Positions 1 to 12,000 of a stretch of 64,000 bases of DNA are shown in pieces. The stretch covers positions 22,123,001 through 22,187,000 of the forward strand of contig JAULJL010000028.1 of the NCBI GenBank assembly GCA_030761205.1, read 5' to 3'. The position numbers were made by a program, and so were the translations under genes. The notes beneath the pieces were generated by a model that was not told the origin of the DNA, did not search any database, and saw nothing but the letters and a program-made list of their open reading frames with translations. The stretch's first letter is position 1, and each line of letters opens with the position of its first letter. The DNA comes from Fremontodendron californicum (Eukaryota > Streptophyta > Magnoliopsida > Malvales > Malvaceae).

Positions 1-137
1 GTATCCGTGTGCGATATCCGTATCCGGCACATATTCGGACATGGATATGGGGATATGATCCTCTAAATATATGAAAAATTAAAAAAAAAATTGAACATAC
101 CTATATCCGACACTCACCACTGAGTCCGAATAACATA
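1..137 (-). mobile_element. Dispersed MITE copy (family TATGTTRCTCSGACTC), cut by the window edge
   Basis: It ends GAGTCCGAATAACATA and contains the GGATATGATCCTC and CCGACAC-type internal text that all copies share. Strand is given relative to copies starting TATGTTACTCGGACTC. Confidence 0.8.
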
Positions 138-520
138 ACCATGGCCACTACTAACATTCCATTAAGGAACCATGGCAATCACAAAAAATTGTGGAGAATG
201 AAAGAGATTGAGCAGAACTTGGGGTTAACAACTTGCAGCAATATATCAAATGAATTGTCCTAGTTTTAAGATCCTTCCTTCAATTTTAAATGTCAATGTC
301 AGTAACAAACATGCTGAAAAGGTTAAGTTCTGAAGAAGAAGAATAAGATTCAATAATTTTAATTCCAAGAGTCAATAAACAGAAATACTGAAATAACATA
401 GAAACTGATAATTGGTTTGACCTTTACTTTGGCTGTTAGGCGGCATGACAAAAAAAAAATGAGGCAGTGAGGCACCACCTTTCCCCCTTCCTTCTCATGC
501 CTTTGCCATAGGGATATGCT

Positions 521-713
521 ATATTGTTCCGACTCTTCATTTTTTTTGAAGTATTCATGTCCGACACTCGTGTCCGACGCATATTCGAACATGGGTATGG
601 CGATATGACCCTCCAAGGACCCTCCAAATACATGAAAAAACTTAAAAAAATTAATATACCCGTATCGGACACATACCCATATCCGATATTCACACCCAAA
701 TCCGAGTACTATA
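521..713 (-). mobile_element. Dispersed MITE copy
   Basis: Ends TATTGTTCCGACTC and AATCCGAGTACTATA, with the usual internal CTCCAAATACATG and CCGACAC repeats. Confidence 0.8.
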
Positions 714-892
714 GGGATATGTCCCTTGGGGGAAGGTCATATTCACCCAAAACCCAAGGTAAAAATCACGCTTAGCCTCTGAACATACCTTCACCATAGG
801 GGATATGCCCCTTGTGACAAGGTTATATTAACCTAAATAAAACCCAAGGTCAAACTGGTTTCATTCATGCTTTGGTTATGGCTCTAAAAGTT

Positions 893-1118
893 TATGTTAC
901 TCGGACTCTTTATTATTATTATTTTTTTTGATAAGACTCTTTATTTTTTTTTAAATATTCATGTTTGATACCTATGTTCGATATATATATTTGGACATAG
1001 ATATGGAAGTATGATCATTCAAATATATGAAAAACTTAAAAGAAATTGACTGATTGAGTATATTCATGTCGGACACATACCCGTATCCGACACCCACTTT
1101 CGAATCCGAATAACATTA
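893..1118 (-). mobile_element. Dispersed MITE copy, slightly expanded
   Basis: Starts TATGTTACTCGGACTC and ends AATCCGAATAACATTA. About 40 bp of T-rich DNA and a repeated GACTCTTTA are inserted near the left end. Confidence 0.75.
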
Positions 1119-1192
1119 CAGAAAGCGTGCTTAATTACTTGGGTTCGAAGTTTCGTATTAGGACAATGTCCAATGTATTAAGTTTTTGTCAG

Positions 1193-2057
1193 TTGCATTC
1201 TTGAGGATCAAGGTGACAAATTCTCAATGTTTGCAAAAGTCCAACAATTGGCAAGTAAACATACATGCAATTTCCTCAAGCCGTCAAGCGTGACTGTTAT
1301 TTTATTCTTTATGGAGATTACAAGACAATGCCATTGTTACAGAAAATGGCATGGACTTGGCCTGCCATTGACTCTCAGAAAGTCTCCTCATCCGCGTATC
1401 AGAGATTTTACTTAAATTTCCAATATTTTTAGGCATAAGTAGTTTTAAGTAATAGTCTGCAATTGCAAGTCAAAACTTTGATTCAAACCTCTAAATGAGA
1501 ATTGGGAATTTTGGGACCTTCAAAAGGCATTGGAGAGTGGAAGAAGCAGATTCTAACCATTTTTATTTCTTTGATTTACAAGTCATAAAACACTTGTAAA
1601 TACACACGTTTATGCATTTGCAGAGCTGGGAATGATCTAGAAAGTTCAAAGGATGTAAAGGCGAATCCATCAGAGGTATTTGTTCAGCTGTTGCATGTTC
1701 TCATAATCGCATTCCTTTTTTTTATTTTGAATCTTCTAGTTACGTTACTCCGACTCTTCATTTTTCTTGAAGTACCTGTATCCGACACCTATGTCCAACA
1801 AAGGTATGGGGGTATGATCCTCCAAATATATGAAAAAACTTCAAAAAAAATTGAGCATACCTATGTCGGACACATACCCGTATCCGACACTCACCCCGAG
1901 TCCGAATAACATAATATATATATATATATTCCTAAAGCAAGAATGTAAGTATCAATTTGGGCTGAAATTAAAATGAGTATCCCAGCATTCTTTTGAGGTG
2001 AACATATCAAAAGATTTGTATGAGATGCTAGATGATCACCTGGTCAGGTTTTTGTAG
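1193..2057 (+). CDS. Possible 3' exons of an unrecognised protein-coding gene (partial)
   Basis: Four short blocks join in one open frame with matching phases: 1193-1254, 1343-1395, 1624-1675 and 1986-2057. Each is bounded by AG at the left and GT at the right, except the last, which ends in TAG at 2055-2057. The joined frame ends in a protein-like acidic stretch (DLYEMLDDHLVRFL). The intron at 1676-1985 contains a complete MITE copy (1741-1913), as introns of the neighbouring genes do. I do not recognise the protein and did not find convincing exons further left, so the 5' part is missing or unseen. It runs convergently with the J-domain gene at 2544-5807. The consistent phasing is seen; that it is a real transcript is inference. 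Confidence 0.35.
1741..1913 (-). mobile_element. Dispersed MITE copy
   Basis: Starts TACGTTACTCCGACTC and ends GAGTCCGAATAACATA. It lies in the putative last intron of the partial gene at 1193-2057. Confidence 0.85.
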
Positions 2058-2543
2058 GAAGTAAACAATTACAATTACTGATTTGGAAAGCAAACAGATA
2101 TAGAATATGGGGAGGGAAATTAGGCAACTCCAAAGGCCTAATTTGCTTTTTTAGATTATTAATCAATAAAAAAATGTATTTGCTTTCAGATTACAAATAA
2201 TTGCCACTTAATTGATGGTTAATCACTATGCTTCTATCTGCTACCAGTTTACCAAGAAAAGAAAAGGAAACAGTTTGAACAAAAGAAGAGGTCAAAGTCA
2301 AAGAAAAGGCCTTTTTTTCTACAATTACTGCAACTGGCAAGTAATCTTTCAATTCTGAGAAAAGTATGGAAGTACCTTCTCCATTCTCTGAGCTTCTAAA
2401 TTGTATATATGGATCTTGCATGTGAACTTCGGATACGTTAACACGAGATGCTATAACGTAATTCACTTCCCTGCATAGTAAGCTCGTGAAAGTTGAAACA
2501 GGCTCGGCCTGCGTCAGGGCAAATATAAAGCTGCATTTCCTTG

Positions 2544-5500
2544 TTATAAACCTAGTTCCTTTTTCAACTTAGCAAGAGTAGCTTCTATCTCATCAATGTT
2601 CTCCTCAATGCTGCTATCCTTGTTAGCTTCATTTTGAAAGCTGCTTCCTGTTTTGTCTGAATTATTGAAGTCATTTCTGTTGTTTGCTTCAACTTCTTCA
2701 TCAGTTATGTTGAGTTCTTTCTCCAGAAATTCCACAAATTCCTCTCCAATTGCCTGCCAAGGACGAATTCAACTAGTTAAGCAAGGCTATTCAATTCATT
2801 CTTGATATTAATTAGAGGCTATGTTACTCCGACTCTTCATTTTCCCTAAAGTACCCATGTCCGACACATATTCGGACAAGGGTATGGAGGTATGATCCTC
2901 CAAATATATGGAAAAAACTTAGAAAAAATTGAATATACCCGTGTCGGACACATACCCGTATCCGACAATCACCCCCGAGTCCGAGTAACATAAATTAGAG
3001 GATCATAGAAGTATGAATTGGTAATCCAAGTGATTTATTATAAACCTAAGCTTGAATCAGTGTAAGTATGCTCTTCATATATATTGGAACTGTGAAAAAA
3101 CAATAACATCATACCGATAATTCCTCCCACAAGCTTTTCGGCTTTTCTTGTGAAGACACACTTCCTTCCCAATTCCGAAATTCTTCTTGAAGGTCTCTAA
3201 ATAAGTCCTCTGCAGCACAAAATCAAAATATGGGCTATAAAGAGAAGTGGGTATTACTTGCCATTTAGAGAGAAAAGAGATAATAGATGCTAGACAAGAT
3301 TTAGAAATGATGCAATTTTATCTTATCCTCCTCATAATCTCAACAGAGAGTACAAATCTACCTAGCGAAATTTGAACATCCCTCAAAAAATTACCTGCAG
3401 CATAAAGTGTTAAGTATAAGAATAACAAAAATAAACCTAACTCCTAGAAATATAAGAAAACATATAAATTGTTAAGTATCCTTTCATTGGTAGTTAGATG
3501 GTTTGCCCATGGAGAGATGGTCAGAAAAGATAGTTTAAAAGAGTTGAAAGGATGCCATGTGCCATCTATGTTACTCGGACTCAGGTGTAAGTGTCGGATA
3601 TGAGGATGTGTCCGACACGGGTATGTTCAATTTTTTCTAAGTTTTTCCATGTATTTAGAGGGTCTTTGGAGGGTCATATCCCCATACCTATGTCCGATTA
3701 TGTGTCGGACATGGGTACTTCAAGAAAAATGAAAAGTCGGAGCAACATAGTATGCCATTATAATAATGTAAAAAATGCATGACATGGACCACAAACATCT
3801 GTCAAACAGTCAAGAACATATTGAAATGGTGATCTTTTAACTAAAAATAAAATAAAGATGAAATACAAACACTTAAATGGCTATACGGGAAGCAGCTAGA
3901 TTAATGCATAAACATTGGACACGCACTATAAGAATATAATCCTTTAGGACTAAAAATAATTAATTTGCTTTTGGTAGGCATAGAGATTGTTACCAAATCC
4001 ATAAAATTCTTCATCTTGGACATTCGTACTCTGGCTTCGTTGAGTTCCAGAAAAATCAGATGTTCGGTTTCCAGAGTTGTATCTTCTCCGAGATTCCGAG
4101 TTCAGCAATGTATTATATGCATGTTTAATCCTCATAAATTTTTCCTGTGCATTTGCCTGTATACCAGAATTACTCAATATACCAAAGACATAAAACATAA
4201 AACAAAAGCAATGAACCTTAGGAAGGCAAACGCAAGAAGGAGCAGACTTAAAGGCAATCCAACTATGAAGGGAGAACGATGGAAATGCATAAACAACCAA
4301 CTTGACACTATCATATTATAAAACAATGTGCATGGATGCTCTGCATGTTCGTAACCACAAATTACGAAAACCTATGTTGCTCCGACTCTTCATTTTTCAA
4401 CATAGACGAAAACAGATAGCAAAACACTTGAACCATTGCTTTCAACACTTAAAAAGTCTTAATTATGAAATGTGCTGTTTGACAAAGCCAATATCTTCTC
4501 AAAGCAAAGGATTTTCTAGTTCCTGGAGAGCCATTGTTTCATATGTAAAATCTGAAACCCTGCACTAAGGGATCTCCGATATTCTGATTTGTGTGTACCA
4601 AATTATAATAACAGATGAATAACAGGAAGGCAACTGATGTGTTAAGAAGAATGTTAAACAACAGTGATGAGAATACAGAAGCTTGAGAAACATAATATTA
4701 CATGACAATGGAGACTTGCTAACTATCAAAGAGAGGACACTTTTTCTTCCTTAGGAAATCTTTTACACCAAAGCAAGGAATGAGGATACTAACAAATGAT
4801 AGCAGAAGATCACAATCTGGTTTTTGCACTCAAAACCTTTCTAAGTTACAGAACCAGCCTATGTTACTCGGATTCGGGTGTAAGTGTCGGACATGACATG
4901 GATATGTGTCCGACACGGGTATGTTTGATTTATTATAAGTTTTTTCATATATTTGGAAGGTCTTTGGGGATCATATCCCCAAACCCATGTCCGAATATGC
5001 GTCTGACACGGGTGTAGTACTTCAAGAAAAGAAAAAGTCGGAGCAACTTAGGAACCAGCATCTAACCCCAATGTTTTCTTCAGTCTTGCAAACATGTAAG
5101 GTAATAACTCAATAATCTTTCCCCTCCAAAATTCGCTTCATCCCTCCCTCTCCACCACCTAACACTAGGCAGGAATTCACGAGTGGGTGACAACAGGGCC
5201 AAGCCCTTCACCCAATTGTTGCAAAGTAAGAAACTCATTTAAAACCATTTGGTAACTAAAACTCAGTGCATTAAATAAAACTTTAAAACAAGACATAAAA
5301 CAAAATCCAATTAGTTCAAAATGCAATAACAATATGTAATAGCCCTTTGTTCCATTGTTTCAAACTCTAATTACCCTCTAAAAAGTTATTTCCAATAAGA
5401 AATTAACAACAACAAAAAAAGCCAAAATACAGGATAATGGAAATTTTAATGTCTATTCACAGAATTACCTCTTTGTTGACATCAGGGTGATACTTTAAAG

Positions 5501-5807
5501 CAAGTTTCCTATAAGCCCTTTTAATTTCATCTGGAGTTGAAGAAGGAGAAACACCCAAAACTTCATAAGGAGACTCTCTCCAGCTCGCTCTCAAAAGGGT
5601 ACAACCATTTCTCTTCTTGTAATACCTGAAAATAACTGGTGCAAATGGCCTTTGAGTAAAGCCAAAGCCACCTCCTTGGCAATATCTGAAACTGGGCATT
5701 GACAAATTTGCTTGCTTTGGAAGAATAAGGAACGATCTTGAAGAAAAGTGAGGGATAAAGAGAAGGGCATCTGGTGTTAAAGAACGAAACAATCCATGCA
5801 TATTCAT
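2544..5807 (-). CDS. Chloroplast-type DnaJ/J-domain protein, four exons, 268 aa
   Basis: The exons, read on the minus strand, are 5807-5469, 4156-3994, 3209-3115 and 2753-2544. All junctions are GT-AG and the phases add up to 268 codons plus stop. Residues 1 to about 75 form a basic, Ser/Arg-rich leader without conserved domain, consistent with a plastid or mitochondrial transit peptide. A J domain follows at about 80-142, with the ATP-ase-stimulating HPD at 107-109, and then a C-terminal acidic/coiled tail (KLKKELGL at the end). There is no Gly/Phe region, zinc finger or substrate-binding domain, so this is a class III (DJC) co-chaperone that recruits an Hsp70. Length and layout resemble the Arabidopsis DJC73 type (At5g59610), but that name is from memory and not tested. 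Every intron contains one or more copies of the dispersed MITE (2820-2992, 3567-3749, 4860-5050 and a stub at 4373). Confidence 0.88.
2820..2992 (-). mobile_element. Dispersed MITE copy in J-domain gene intron 3
   Basis: Ends TATGTTACTCCGACTC and GAGTCCGAGTAACATA; full length. Confidence 0.85.
3567..3749 (+). mobile_element. Dispersed MITE copy in J-domain gene intron 2
   Basis: Ends TATGTTACTCGGACTC and AAGTCGGAGCAACATA; full length. Confidence 0.85.
4373..4404 (-). mobile_element. 32-bp stub of the dispersed MITE in J-domain gene intron 1
   Basis: TATGTTGCTCCGACTC runs straight into TTCATTTTTCAACATA, so the two ends remain and the middle is deleted. Confidence 0.6.
4860..5050 (+). mobile_element. 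Dispersed MITE copy in J-domain gene intron 1
   Basis: Starts TATGTTACTCGGATTC and ends AAGTCGGAGCAACTTA. Confidence 0.85.
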
Positions 5808-6214
5808 GAAATTAACCCTCTTCTATAGTATCTCTGGTATTCATAAAAGTTGGATTTTTGGATGCAAAAACTCTTGCTTTGGCTCTGAAATTGGGTTGTA
5901 AGAGAAGTTGTGGTGGAAGCTGGAAGGTGGATGGCGTGAAAGTGGGCCATGGATTTTGATGATAACTATATCAATGGTTCAAAAAGGTCGTCACCTTAGA
6001 CAGTAACTAATAAAAACTAAAATACTAAAATACCCCCATTTATCCATATTTTTTTGTCCTAAAAGCTTGGTTCTTGTATTTACTAGACACCAATAATGCC
6101 GGCCATGGCTTTCTAAGATTTGTTTCTACAAGGCCTTTTCTTTGTCCTTTTCTTGGTCTGTTAAAGATCAAGCCTTGCTTCAAAGATGTAGCTTTCCAGT
6201 AACATGTATGTCAA

Positions 6215-7320
6215 GTGAACAAATTTCGTTCAAGAATGAATGCTTGGTATTTGCTCAAATGCCTGAAAGAATTGGTGTGTCCAACATATTATTATGAAAC
6301 TAGAATGAAAGAAAATGGTGATTTAGCAAGAAATTTGTTGGGAAGTAGTCATTTGATTAGTGTTTTAAAGTTCTGTGGTGGTGAAGGATGTTTAGAATTT
6401 GGAACAAGTTACCATGATTTGATTGCAAAGATTGGACTTGATGGGGATGAGTTTGTAGGTACTAGCCTTATTGACATGTATGCTAAATGTGGAGATATGG
6501 ATAGTTTGGTTGTGATATTTAATGAGATGCCTCATTTAGATGTTGCTTCATGTAATTGTTTGATTTCTGGTTATGCTAGTTGTGGATTGTTTAATGAAGC
6601 TTTTGGGTTCTTCATGAAGTATGATAGCTTTGGTAACAAGCCTAATCCTTATACATACTCGACTATGCTAGCAATTTGTGGCTATATTACTCGGATTCGA
6701 ATGTTAGTATCGGACACTGGTATGTTTAATTTTTTTAAGATTTTCATGTATTTGGAAAATCCTTGAAAGATCATATCCTCATACCCATATCCGGATATTG
6801 GTCGGACACGAGTATTTCAAAAAAAATGAAAAGTCGAAATAACATAAATTTGTGAAACCCTTTAAGCTAACCAACATAGATCTCACAATTCGTATATCCC
6901 TGTCGTGTCATAATCGTGTTTAAGATATTTTATATTTATATTTAAATTTTGAAACATTCGTATATTTATGTCGTATTTTTTTACGTGTTTTAATTATTTT
7001 TCTGTGTCGTGTCTAATATTACCAGATCTATAGAAGATGCAGAGCGAGTTTTCAGTCAAATTTCAGCACCAGACGTCGTATCATGGAACTCAGTGATCAA
7101 AGCTTTCTCGCAGAATGACAATCCAAGAAGGGGCTATATCACTGTTTAGGAAGATGATTGACAAAGGATTTAGACAAACAGGTTTTACTTTCCTTGATGT
7201 TCTTTTGCATGTAGCCACTCTGGTAAAATCCAAGATGGCCAAGAAATATTTCAATCAATGGTGAGAGAATGTGGTCTCTTACCAGAAGAAGCACATTTTT
7301 ATCCTTTGGTATTCAATCCT
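6215..7320 (+). pseudogene. Pentatricopeptide-repeat (PPR, PLS class) gene remnant, split by a MITE
   Basis: From 6215 an open frame carries typical plant PPR repeat text (for example GTSLIDMYAKCGDMDSLVVI and a following SGYASCGLFNEAFGFF). It is cut at about 6683 by a complete MITE copy (6683-6846). PPR-like coding resumes at about 7033 (VFSQISAPDVVSWNSVIKAF) and shifts frame at about 7128 and again at about 7212, after which CSHSGKIQDGQEIFQSM appears in a third frame, ending near 7320. The middle of the gene is missing, replaced at 6855-7030 by an AT-rich dispersed repeat. PPR proteins bind organellar RNA. This copy has at least two frameshifts and an insertion and far fewer repeats than a working protein, so it is a pseudogene. 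Confidence 0.8.
6683..6846 (+). mobile_element. Dispersed MITE copy inside the PPR pseudogene
   Basis: Starts TATATTACTCGGATTC and ends AAGTCGAAATAACATA. It interrupts the PPR frame. Confidence 0.8.
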
Positions 7321-7329
7321 TTTACCACT

Positions 7330-9087
7330 TTGATGATTTATGTGGGATAACACTTAAACAGTTTTGAAGAATGCTTCAAGTTTCAGTGGAAATTTTCATT
7401 TTCTTTCAGCAGAGCTTTTATCGGATACTTGTCTTGGATACAAGTTTGCAACTTTAAACAATGGGCAGAAGGAAAAACAAAAAGTTTTTTAGTAACAAAT
7501 TTTCAAGTGCTTGCTGAGCCTGAAAATAAGAGCATAAAAGTTTCATACCCAAACCAGAGATTCTAATCATTTTCATAGTTAACCCAGAAAAACTGAAAGT
7601 TTCAACATTTTCCAAAACTCTGAATGTAAAAGGTTTAAGTAAACTTCTTGGCAAGCCAAAATTTGACCATCTAATTTTTGATCATTTGGAAAGAAAGCAT
7701 CAAATAAAACCAACAAAGATATATATATATATATAAACATAAACAGGTTGATAACAGCAAGAAAATTGTGCATTTAGGGGTGAAAAAAAAAGAACAGAAA
7801 AATGTCATTAAGCATACATTAAGGGGGAAAAAACTGTGGCCTCACCTAAACATCAACAGCTCTTCACATGCCAACATTTTTACAGTCGCGTTATCATATA
7901 AACTACCTCACCATTTAAAAATTTTACACCCTTAAAAACTTGTATAATCATTTATCTCATCTGCAGGGGCATTATCATCAGTTGTATTCAACAGCAAGAA
8001 ACTCGGGTTTGCTCGATTCTATGTATATAAAGCCTTAAGCTACACAATGTACAGTTTCGAGTACAAGCAATAACTTTTATTTCCATACAGCTCTTACCTG
8101 TCTAAAAAGATAGGTTGAACCATAGCTCTAGATACGGGACGAAAGGAAGACGGGAAGCTTTCATAGGCTTCTGTTAGCTGTACAAACACATTCTTTCCTA
8201 CACACCAACTAAGCAGGGTGTGGAGACTGAGCAGCAATTCTCCTTTCTGAAAAAGAGTGCAAAATCTCGTGTTAGAAAAAGGCTTCAACATACAGGAAAC
8301 TTACGATGATAATAGAGATCGAATTCAAATCGATCAGAAAGAAAGGTGAATTTTGGTAAAATAGTTCAAGTGTTCAACATCCAGTAATAGGAACCATATG
8401 TCACTTTGACAGAGCCATATGCCTGCTTAGCTCAAACTTCTAGAGTTTCATGATCATAATGATAAATTAACAGAGTCTCAAAATGTCCTTAGGTTTTTTT
8501 CTAAAAAAAAAAAAAAGAAAAGAATAGAAAACTGAATTGCAGTTTGAGAAAAAACAAATTATAAGTAACTAAAATTTTGAGTCTGTTTACAAATACTTGC
8601 CAGATTGTGTCAGGATATTGAGTTTTATCAACAAAAAAATTCAGTAGGCATCAATGTATCAATAGATATGTGGTTATGAGCCAGTTTCACTTTCTAAAAC
8701 ACACAATCCAATGTAGAAAAAAAGTTCAAGGAAAATTACAAAAACTCTGCCTAGAAAAGTGATCCTATTACTAATGCAGAAAGTCTTGCAGCGTCCAAAG
8801 AGCTTAAATTTTAACTTTCATCAAAAGAGACTTGAAAACATGTAGTAGTGATTGCCTTTGTTACTCGGACTCGGATATGACTGTCGGACACGGATATCTG
8901 TCCAACACGGATATGTTCAAAAATTTTCTAAGATTTTCATGTATTTGGAGGGTCTTTGGAGGATCATATCCCCATATCCATATCCGGATATGTGTCGGAC
9001 AGGAGTACTTCAATGAAGAGTCGGAGCAACATAGGTGAATGCTATACTAAGAAACTCATTTACACCATACATGAACAGACATGTAAA
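7330..9087 (-). other. 3' flank of the Pumilio gene, possible 3'UTR exon
   Basis: No supported coding region was found. On the minus strand a polypyrimidine tract and AG at about 8249 precede an open stretch (about 8248-8094) followed by GT. This could be a 3'UTR exon of the Pumilio gene, with the MITE at 8858-9033 inside the 3'UTR intron. It is only suggestive without transcripts. The rest is AT-rich with no recognisable gene. Confidence 0.3.
8858..9033 (+). mobile_element. Dispersed MITE copy 3' of the Pumilio stop codon
   Basis: Starts TTTGTTACTCGGACTC and ends GAGTCGGAGCAACATA. Confidence 0.85.
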
Positions 9088-12000
9088 CTAATAAGCAACC
9101 ACTGAAGACAAGTTAGAATCAGTACCCCCAGCAGCAACAAGTTTCTCTACACGCACAACAATATGCTTTCCATAAGTGTACTTCTTCAATGCATTTAGAT
9201 GGACCTTAATTCGAGAAAGGATCAGTTCACGTTGCTGATCATCACAAGTCTCTAGTACTTTCTGTACAACGTAGTTCGCAAACTGATCTTTCATCATTGC
9301 CTGGAATGGACAAATAGCTGTCAGTAAAGATGACATGGATGACGTGGAATTCTACAGAGTATTTCTAGAGACAATTAACGAAAAGGCTAATTCTTGAACA
9401 CCATGCGATCAATTTTAAAAAGACTATTCTGGTCACAGTCTTCGCGTCATAACATCCTGCGACATCAGTGTGATAAGCAAAAGTTTAGAGTTTCCATAAA
9501 CAGTAGAAGCATTCCTGACTGAACATGAAAGTTGATCCCTCAAGCATAGTTCTCACCAATCACCATACTCAGCCAAACCAAGCGCAAATAATAGCAGTCA
9601 TGGTTCATGGCTTTTCTCAAGTGAAGTTATTTTGGACCTTTTCTTTTTCCAAAAACGAGAACTTAAAATCAGAAAGTATTTCTATTCACGGTTAAAAAAA
9701 ATCAGAACAAAAATGGACAAACCTGAAGAGGCTCGTTCTCATCAGTAGAACCAAGCATTTCATTCACCAATAACTGACGTTCAGAAGGACCACCAAAAGT
9801 TAAGCACTTCTCAACAACATTAGAGGCAAACTTCTGCTGACTCATCTGGACAATCTTTCCAGCTAACTCCTTAATTATAATTGAGCGCTCATGAGGCTTT
9901 CCATGCTCCAGTACATGCTGTTATGTGAATGAAAAGGTCAGTTCATGCGTAGAGCAGTATAAGAAATACTAGACACCCAACTAATGATAAAAATAAACAA
10001 ATATCACAGAAAAAATGAACAGCAAATTAACAGACATAAAGGCAACAAGAGTGAAGACCCTCGAGCAGATTTGGTCTATGTTACTCGGACTTGGGTGTGA
10101 GTGTCGGACACGGATATGTGTCCGACATGGGTATGTTTGATTTATTCTAAGTTTTTCCATGTATTTGGAGGGTCTTTGGGGGATCATATCCCTACACCCA
10201 TGTCCGAATATGTGTCGGACACGAATGTCAGACACGGGTACTTCAAGAAAAATGAAGAGTCGGAATAACATATGATTTGGTTGATTACTTTTCCCCCAAC
10301 AGATCCTATGATATGCAAAATATAAGTTTCCAGAAAAGAATCATAACCTGGACAACATAATTGCCATACTGGTCTTGGGCCAACATGCTAACAGATCCTA
10401 AAATCTCGTCCATAACCTTACTCTGCGTTTTTGGGTCCTTGCAGTGCTCCAGTATTCTCTGCAGTGTTAAAAAAAAAAAAAATTAATACAGAACACACTT
10501 TGATCATTCTTAACATAGAACAACTCCAAAGGTCAAAATATAAGCGACAAAAAAAAAAATTATTAACCTGTATCACTCGGCATCCATATGGATGAGCGGA
10601 AAGGGTCACAACTTGATCAAAAAAAGTTGTAACTATAAATTGAATGTTTTCCTCAGGAACACATTCAATACACTTTTGGATGACATGGTTGCCATTCTGA
10701 TCACGTACACAACGCATCAGACTACCATCAAGCTCTTGAACCATTTTAATCTTCTGATCCAGATCGACAACTTCTATGGCCTTGAATGTTAAACAAAGCA
10801 TACATAATTGTCAGAATGTTGGGCAGTATTCTTCGTGTAACCATTCAGAGTCAGATCAATTAGTATGAGTGCTTTTATGAAATCTATATAAAATGCAATA
10901 TAAGGCGATGACAAAATTAAGCTCTATTATCAAAGCATATATAGCACATATTTACAAAATAAACATAAACAAAGACATATACGAATTTTGCATGAAAAGG
11001 GAACTAATGACACATTTTCACTTGTCAATTACAGAATTGTGCTGTGTCATTTGGAAAGGAACTAAAAAATTGTCAAGAAACTGCAATTATGAATCAACAG
11101 AAGTGTTGTTCAACAAGCAACTGGATGATCATGAGCAAACCAAATGGAAGAAATACAGGAAGTAAAGTCCAGAAGAATAGCAACCACATACTAATACCTT
11201 CTGGATCACCCGACACCCATACATTTGAAGACCAAGTGTTAAAACATGACCAAAAAGCTTGCCAGCAAGTTCTCTTCTCTGACCTGGAAGTCCATGCTCA
11301 AAAAACTGTACGAATATAAAGATTTCATTTGGTTCAATAAACCATAAAAGTGTACAACTAAGCAGATATGCAACAGATTAAGAAGCAGATACCTTTTGAA
11401 TGACATAATTACCAAACACATCAGTCATCAAAGCAAGAGCTTGAGGCATGATTTCCTCATAAACCATAGTTTTCTCTTCAGTAGTAGCTGTTTCAAGTTT
11501 TTGCTGAATAAATCGGCTGCCATACTGGTCCGCGCTGCGCATAAAAAGCATAAAAATGTCAGGGTGACAGACAACATAAAACATAATTTAAGATACGAGC
11601 ATACCTGAACTCAACAACATGACCAGCGATTTCTGAAAGTTCAAAACACTTTGTTTTGTTGCTCTTAAACTCTTCAAGTAGGGAGGAGGCAAAGCTTTCA
11701 TCCATGTTATATCCTGAATCCAAATGCCAGGGTCCCATGACACTCCCAGCTAGATTCCTCATCCCAGAAGAAAAATGCATATTCAGGTCAGTGTGTCTGA
11801 TAGGACTACCGGGTCCAACTGGAGAGTTTGGAATAACAGGACTTGCTAAGGGGCTTCCGGGATAAGACATGCCAGCTCCAAAGGTGGGATTTCCATAAAA
11901 ACCATGAAGATTAGAACTACCAGATTTAGCACCCAATGGAACACCATACTGAGATTTCTGAGGTGATAGCACAGCTCCGAGATAAGCTTTTTGAAGCTCA

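Noticed and set aside
359..775. Overlapping short ORFs at 359-775
   Set aside because: They are translations of the MITE copy, and similar text recurs at every other copy.
2191..2466. 91-codon minus-strand ORF after the J-domain gene
   Set aside because: No family text, and placed where the 3'UTR of the J-domain gene is expected.
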